Both the position numbers and the translations under genes were made by a program. A stretch of DNA of 64,000 nucleotides from Luteitalea sp. TBR-22 (lineage in GTDB: Bacteria; Acidobacteriota; Vicinamibacteria; Vicinamibacterales; Vicinamibacteraceae), in contig NZ_AP024452.1 in the NCBI RefSeq assembly GCF_016865485.1, positions 4,238,501 to 4,302,500 on the forward strand. The letters run 5' to 3'. Positions 59,610 through 64,000 of the stretch are shown here, piece by piece; position 1 is the stretch's first letter; each line of letters opens with the position of its first letter. The notes beneath the pieces are model-generated. The model had not been told where the DNA came from. It saw only the letters and a program-made list of their open reading frames with translations, and searched no databases.

Positions 59610-62600
59610 TCATGGCGTCTTGAAGTACAACGGTGTCGTATAGCCAGAACATCCCGCGGCGTTGCACGCGGCGACGTTCCACTTGTACGTTCGACCTCGC
59701 GTGAGCGAGGCAGTGTACGAGGTGCCGGTGACGTACGTATCCACCACGAGCGTGTTCGTTGTCATATCTCTGATGCCGATGCCGTGACTGGTCGCCCCAC
59801 TGGAACTCCCCCAGCTGACCGTCACCACGTTACTTCCCATCGTCGGGCCTGGGCTCGTGGTCCATCCTGGACTTGGGCTCGTGGGGGTTGTCGGTGCCAT
59901 GAGAACGCTCGGGGTGGTGAAGTACAGTCCCGTCGTGTACAACGAACACCCGGCCGCATTGCACGCCGAGACGTTCCATCGGTATGTGCGGCCGGCCGTC
60001 AGCAAGGCGGTGTGCGAGGTTCCGGTCACGTAGGTGTCGACCACGAGCGCGTTGGTGGTCATATCGCGGATGCCGAGACCGTAGGAGGTCGCGCCGCTGG
60101 AGACGCCCCACCCCACCGTAACGTTGCTGCTTCCCATGGTGGGCCCGGGGCTGCTCGTCGATCCTGGGCTCGGGCCGCTCGGGACCGATGGCGCGGCCAG
60201 CGCGGTCGGGGTCGTGAAGTACAGCGCGGTCGTGTACAACGAACACCCGGCACTGTTGCAAGCTGCGGCGTTCCAGCGATACGTGCGCCCCGACGAGAGG
60301 CTCGAGGTGTACGAGGTGCCCGTCACGTACGTGTCCACCACCAGCGCGCCCGTCGACACATCCAGAATCGCCACGCCGTAGTTGGTCGCACCGCTCGACG
60401 CGCCCCAACCGATCGTCACCGTGCTGCTTCCCGTCGTGGGCCCAGGACTGCTGATCGACCCGGGACTCGGGCTCGTGGGCGTCGCCGGCTTGGTCGGCGT
60501 ACTCCCACTCGTCGGCGTCGTGAAGTAGAGGACGGCGGTGTAGCTCGAACACCCGGCACTGTTGCAGGCCGCCACGTTCCACCGGTATGTGCGCCCCGAC
60601 GAGAGGCTCGCCGTGTAGGAGGTGCCCGTCACGTACGTGTCCACCACCAGCGCGCCCGTCGACACATCCAGGATCGCCAGGCCGTAGTTGGCCGCGCCGC
60701 TCGAGGCGCCCCACCCCACGGTGACTGAATTGCTCCCCGCTGTTGGGCCAGGACTGCTGGTGGACCCGGGACTCGGGCCCGTGGGCGTCGCGGGCTTGGT
60801 CGGCGTACTCCCACTCGTCGGCGTCGTGAAGTAGAGGACGGCGGTGTAGCTCGAACAGCCGGCACTGTTGCAGGCCGCCACGTTCCACCGATATGTGCGC
60901 CCCGACGAGAGGCTTGCGGTGTAGGAGGTGCCCGTCACGTACGTGTCCACCACCAGCGCGCCCGTCGACACATCCAGAATCGCCAGGCCGTAGTTGGCCG
61001 CGCCGCTCGAGGCGCCCCACCCCACGGTGACCGAACTGCTCCCCGTTGTTGGCCCAGGACTGCTGGTGGACCCGGGGCTCGGGCCCGGGGGCGTCGCGGG
61101 CTTGGTCGGCGTGCTCCCACTCGTCGGCGTCGTGAAGTAAAGGACCGCGGTGTATCTCGAACAGCCGGCACTGTTGCAGGCCGCGACGTTCCACCGGTAC
61201 GTGCGCCCCGCGCCGAGGTTGGCGGCATAGGCGGTTCCGGTCACGTGCGCGTCAACGACAAGGACATCCGTTCCCGAATCACGGACCACGACGTTGTAGC
61301 TGGTGGCCCCTGACGAAGCAGCCCAGGCTGCCGAGAAGACGTTGCTCGCCAGAGTCGGCCCCGGGTTGGCTGTCGCGCCAGGACTGGCACCACCAGGGGT
61401 CGCTGGCGTGGTCGTCTCGGCTGGAGTCGTGACGTACAACATGGGCGTCGGCGCGGAGCATCCCGCCGCGTTGCAGGCCGCTACATTCCACCGATAGAGG
61501 CGCCCGGTGCTCAGCGGCATCGTATAGGCGGCTCCGATCACTGACGTGTCGACCACGGTCGCTCCGGACGTCATGTCGACGAGCGCGAGCTGGTAGGTCG
61601 AGGCTCCAGTGGACGCGCCCCAGGTCATCGTCACGGCGCGGGTGCCAAGTAGGATCCCCGGAGCTGCCGTGGTACCCGGCGTCGCCCCGGCCGGCGTGGC
61701 AGGAACGGCGGCAGTGGTCCGCGTGGTGAAGTACACGGGAGCGGCGTAGGGAGAGCATCCCGCCGAGTTGCACGCGTTCGCGTTCCAGCGGTACTGTCCC
61801 CCCGCTCCGAGGTTGATCAGGTACCCAGGATCGCTGACTGTCGTGCTGACCACGAGCTGATCAGTGGTGAAATCGCGGACCGCCACGCCGTACCAGGTGG
61901 CGTCCGACGTCGCCTCCCAGGCCAGCCGTACCAGGGTGGTGTCGGTCGTGGGTCCCGGCGTCGATAAAGCTCCCGGGGTCAACCCTACAGGTGTCGAAGG
62001 GGCCGCTACATCGGTCGTCAGGAACTTCCGATCATCGCCAGTCGCTCGACCTGCGCTGTTGACTGCAACCACGCGGAAATGATGCTCAGTACCGGCAGGC
62101 AGTCCCGTGAGGCGCGTCGATACGGCCACAGCACTGTGCCCCGACCCGATGAGCACCGGGGGGGTCGCCTTCCCGTACGCGTTCGTCGCGCCCCACTCGA
62201 AGTGTACGTTGGTGGGCAGGCCGTTCGGCGTGACCATGGCAGCCAGGGCGGCATCGGACTTCGTGACGGAGTTCGGGCTTGCCGTAATGGCGACCGGCAC
62301 ATTGCTGACGTCCCCCTGGACGTTCAGGGTGAAGGACGAGGTGCGCACGGTGGCTCCAGCACGACCAACGACGGTGATCGTGAATGAGCCCTTGGGTGTC
62401 GCCTCGTTCGTCGACACCTGCAACACCCTCGCCCCTGTTCGAGCGCCGGCCGCGAATCGCGAGGTGGGCTTGAAGCGAGTCCCCGGTAAGCTCTGCCCAC
62501 CGGGTATTCCCTCGACACTCAGTGCCACTTCCGAACTCATGCCGGCCGCGGACTCGAGCAGGACCGACAGTTCCGCCGTCGCGCCTGGCCTCACTGTCAC

Positions 62601-64000
62601 TGACGACGGCGACGCAGTGAGGCTGAAGTCGCCCGTGACGCTCGCATTCGCCGAAGCGGTGCGGCCGACTTCGATGGCTCTCCACCCGTGCTTGGCCCAC
62701 CATGACCTGGCGTCTGTCTTGTGGTGCCATGCTCTCAAGAATGTCTCGAGCTCGAATGCTCGGCTCTTCGCATGCTGGATGTTGGCAACAGTCCTGCCGC
62801 CATCGTGCACGATGATGGTGCCCTTGGGATGTGTAGGCGTGGGCGCCGTGATGCCAATCACCAGCATGTAGTGCCCAAGATCCGTCTCTCCTGATTCTGG
62901 AAAGTCTATTTCATTCAATCTCGTCGAGTCGGCAGGCCAAGTCACTTGTGGGTAGAGCAGAACGATCAACGGGTGCCCTTGCTCGAGCGCGCGCACTATT
63001 TCCTCGGCGTTGACGGAACGATCCCAGCTCGGCACTCCACGCACTTGCATTTGACTGACCAGTTGGTCAGGATCCACTGCCCCGCCACATTCCCACGCCT
63101 TGCCGGTTCCGAGCACGATCGATTTGACGAGGTCGTTCGACACGCTGCCCAGCTTCTTGTAGTGGGCAATCGCCATGGCAGCAGTGTTGTGTCCGCATGT
63201 CCCGTTGATGTTCCTCAGTGCCCCAGTGCTGCCGCAGGTATCGTTCTGCATCCCGAACTGCGACCGCCATGGAACGTCCGTGAGGATGACGTCCTTCGAA
63301 GCCACGCCAAACGACGCAAGGGCTTCGGGAAAACTGGCCGTCGCAGCCTGGACGACGCTTGCGCCACCGTCCTCATCGTCGCCATCGAGCGATATCGACC
63401 CGTCCACTTGCGGCGAGTCACCAAGAACACCGGCCATCACCTCATCTCTGAGGACGGTGCCTAGCGCGTTGGTCCCTGCCGCCCACTTCTGGCCGGCAGC
63501 GTCCCAATACATGGCACGTTCGACGACGATGTTCGCTGGCGACGGCCCTGTTGATTCGATGAGCGCACCGAACCGCCGGCCGTCAGCGTCGGGGAACACG
63601 ACGCCCACGGGCACATTGAAGCGGCTGCGAGCGGCGACGCCGGTGAACTCCTGGACCGATACGCGCCCGTCATCGAACAGCAGTGAGACCCTGAGCGTCG
63701 CAGGCGTGTCGGAGACGTTGGCGATGAGGTAGTACGTCTCCACCGTTCGTGCCTTGTCGACCTCACCCTCGGCGACGGCCCAGCGGGTCCCCGCCGCCGT
63801 TGCACCTGCAGAGTTATGAGCCTCGTACCACCCGCCCTCGGGCCACCACATGGTTCTCTCGGCTACGAGCGGAACCCCGTTTGTGGAACGTATGGTCGTC
63901 GACACCGATGTGGAGGCGAGCTTCGAGTCCTCGAGATCGACCCAGATGTTGAAGCGGCTGTTTGGCGCGATGGTGTACTGCTTGGGAATCACCTCGCCGG
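59610..64000 (-). CDS. Giant secreted protein: LAEG modules, C39-like peptidase, eight fn3-type repeats (5' end missing)
   Basis: At least 1463 residues; the reading frame is open to the window edge so the N-terminus lies beyond. From the left edge of the protein: two LAEG-type modules (NIWVDLEDSKLAST, then WAVAEGEVDKARTVETYYLI), a papain-like peptidase domain of the C39-like type (residues about 235-430, Cys in TCGHNTAAMAIAHYKK and His in DLGHYMLVIGI), a beta domain (FSLTASPSSVTVRPGATAELS), one odd fibronectin-type repeat, and eight similar fn3-like repeats of about 100 residues, each ending near NVAACNSAGCS. Those repeats are tandem in DNA. Related to the next protein by its LAEG modules. 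Extracellular. Confidence 0.87.
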   Translation of the reverse strand, partial: GEVIPKQYTIAPNSRFNIWVDLEDSKLASTSVSTTIRSTNGVPLVAERTMWWPEGGWYEAHNSAGATAAGTRWAVAEGEVDKARTVETYYLIANVSDTPATLRVSLLFDDGRVSVQEFTGVAARSRFNVPVGVVFPDADGRRFGALIESTGPSPANIVVERAMYWDAAGQKWAAGTNALGTVLRDEVMAGVLGDSPQVDGSISLDGDDEDGGASVVQAATASFPEALASFGVASKDVILTDVPWRSQFGMQNDTCGSTGALRNINGTCGHNTAAMAIAHYKKLGSVSNDLVKSIVLGTGKAWECGGAVDPDQLVSQMQVRGVPSWDRSVNAEEIVRALEQGHPLIVLLYPQVTWPADSTRLNEIDFPESGETDLGHYMLVIGITAPTPTHPKGTIIVHDGGRTVANIQHAKSRAFELETFLRAWHHKTDARSWWAKHGWRAIEVGRTASANASVTGDFSLTASPSSVTVRPGATAELSVLLESAAGMSSEVALSVEGIPGGQSLPGTRFKPTSRFAAGARTGARVLQVSTNEATPKGSFTITVVGRAGATVRTSSFTLNVQGDVSNVPVAITASPNSVTKSDAALAAMVTPNGLPTNVHFEWGATNAYGKATPPVLIGSGHSAVAVSTRLTGLPAGTEHHFRVVAVNSAGRATGDDRKFLTTDVAAPSTPVGLTPGALSTPGPTTDTTLVRLAWEATSDATWYGVAVRDFTTDQLVVSTTVSDPGYLINLGAGGQYRWNANACNSAGCSPYAAPVYFTTRTTAAVPATPAGATPGTTAAPGILLGTRAVTMTWGASTGASTYQLALVDMTSGATVVDTSVIGAAYTMPLSTGRLYRWNVAACNAAGCSAPTPMLYVTTPAETTTPATPGGASPGATANPGPTLASNVFSAAWAASSGATSYNVVVRDSGTDVLVVDAHVTGTAYAANLGAGRTYRWNVAACNSAGCSRYTAVLYFTTPTSGSTPTKPATPPGPSPGSTSSPGPTTGSSSVTVGWGASSGAANYGLAILDVSTGALVVDTYVTGTSYTASLSSGRTYRWNVAACNSAGCSSYTAVLYFTTPTSGSTPTKPATPTGPSPGSTSSPGPTAGSNSVTVGWGASSGAANYGLAILDVSTGALVVDTYVTGTSYTASLSSGRTYRWNVAACNSAGCSSYTAVLYFTTPTSGSTPTKPATPTSPSPGSISSPGPTTGSSTVTIGWGASSGATNYGVAILDVSTGALVVDTYVTGTSYTSSLSSGRTYRWNAAACNSAGCSLYTTALYFTTPTALAAPSVPSGPSPGSTSSPGPTMGSSNVTVGWGVSSGATSYGLGIRDMTTNALVVDTYVTGTSHTALLTAGRTYRWNVSACNAAGCSLYTTGLYFTTPSVLMAPTTPTSPSPGWTTSPGPTMGSNVVTVSWGSSSGATSHGIGIRDMTTNTLVVDTYVTGTSYTASLTRGRTYKWNVAACNAAGCSGYTTPLYFKTP
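59630..61240. repeat. Tandem coding repeats of about 300 bp within the fn3 protein
   Basis: At least six units. The units beginning at 60481, 60787 and 61093 are spaced by exactly 306 bp (102 codons) and are almost identical in DNA; the leftward units are more diverged. Recent amplification in the middle and older units at the edges. Confidence 0.9.

Noticed and set aside
1-64000. tRNA, rRNA, tmRNA or riboswitch genes
   Set aside because: No matching cloverleaf or conserved RNA motif was found by eye; a covariance-model search was not possible here.

Overview
The window is about 64 kb of very GC-rich bacterial chromosome with dense, short-spaced genes on both strands. The gene families point to an Acidobacteriota of the Vicinamibacteria/Luteitalea type. 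The evidence is a VWFA-related secreted protein, a DUF1552 plus DUF1592/DUF1588 secreted cytochrome pair, a LuxR-type-propeller hybrid histidine kinase, DUF1080 and BACON/FG-GAP surface proteins, and an unusual load of intergenic short repeats. The assignment is an inference from gene content; no rRNA or tRNA gene is present to settle it.

Layout. 1-2.4 kb: minus-strand lipid-modification operon (FAD amine-oxidase-like protein, DUF1365, CFA-type methyltransferase cut by the window edge). 2.5-5.1 kb: secreted M28 peptidase and two-domain VOC dioxygenase. 5.2-9.7 kb: a tightly overlapping GntR regulator / ABC ATPase / two tandemly duplicated membrane subunits, with a 23-bp palindromic operator on a leaderless-looking promoter. 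9.7-15.6 kb: esterase, SPFH protein with ribbon-helix-helix partner, fatty-acid desaturase, and an ECF sigma / anti-sigma / TlpA operon. 15.8-28.5 kb: a very large metalloprotease/propeller/barrel outer-membrane protein, TPR and thioesterase genes, VWFA-related protein, TPR/aspartyl-protease protein, ferredoxin with IclR regulator, cupredoxin lipoprotein, FG-GAP protein, PLP enzyme and DUF1499. 28.6-35.7 kb: hybrid kinase, lipoyl synthase, UDG, TauE-type exporter and ProC. 35.8-41.5 kb: the DUF1552/DUF1592 pair and a metallo-beta-lactamase-fold hydrolase. 41.7-47.6 kb: the complete pyruvate dehydrogenase complex (E1, E2, E3), fed by the lipoyl synthase 9 kb away. 47.7-52.4 kb: DPP III-like peptidase, small membrane protein, DUF1080 protein, an unassigned 0.6-kb stretch and a Mug-type glycosylase. 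52.7-55.3 kb: a complete IS21-family element. 55.3-64 kb: two giant secreted repeat proteins; the upstream one carries a papain-like peptidase and is cut by the window edge.

The most unusual signal is not a protein. Short repeats fill most gene-to-gene junctions. They comprise hairpin families with conserved tetra- or trinucleotide loops and covarying stems, and 7-9-nt tandem arrays whose unit differs from locus to locus. They begin on, or directly at, the stop codons of the neighbouring genes: nine stop codons lie inside a repeat and four abut one. One octamer array lies inside a coding sequence as an in-frame linker.
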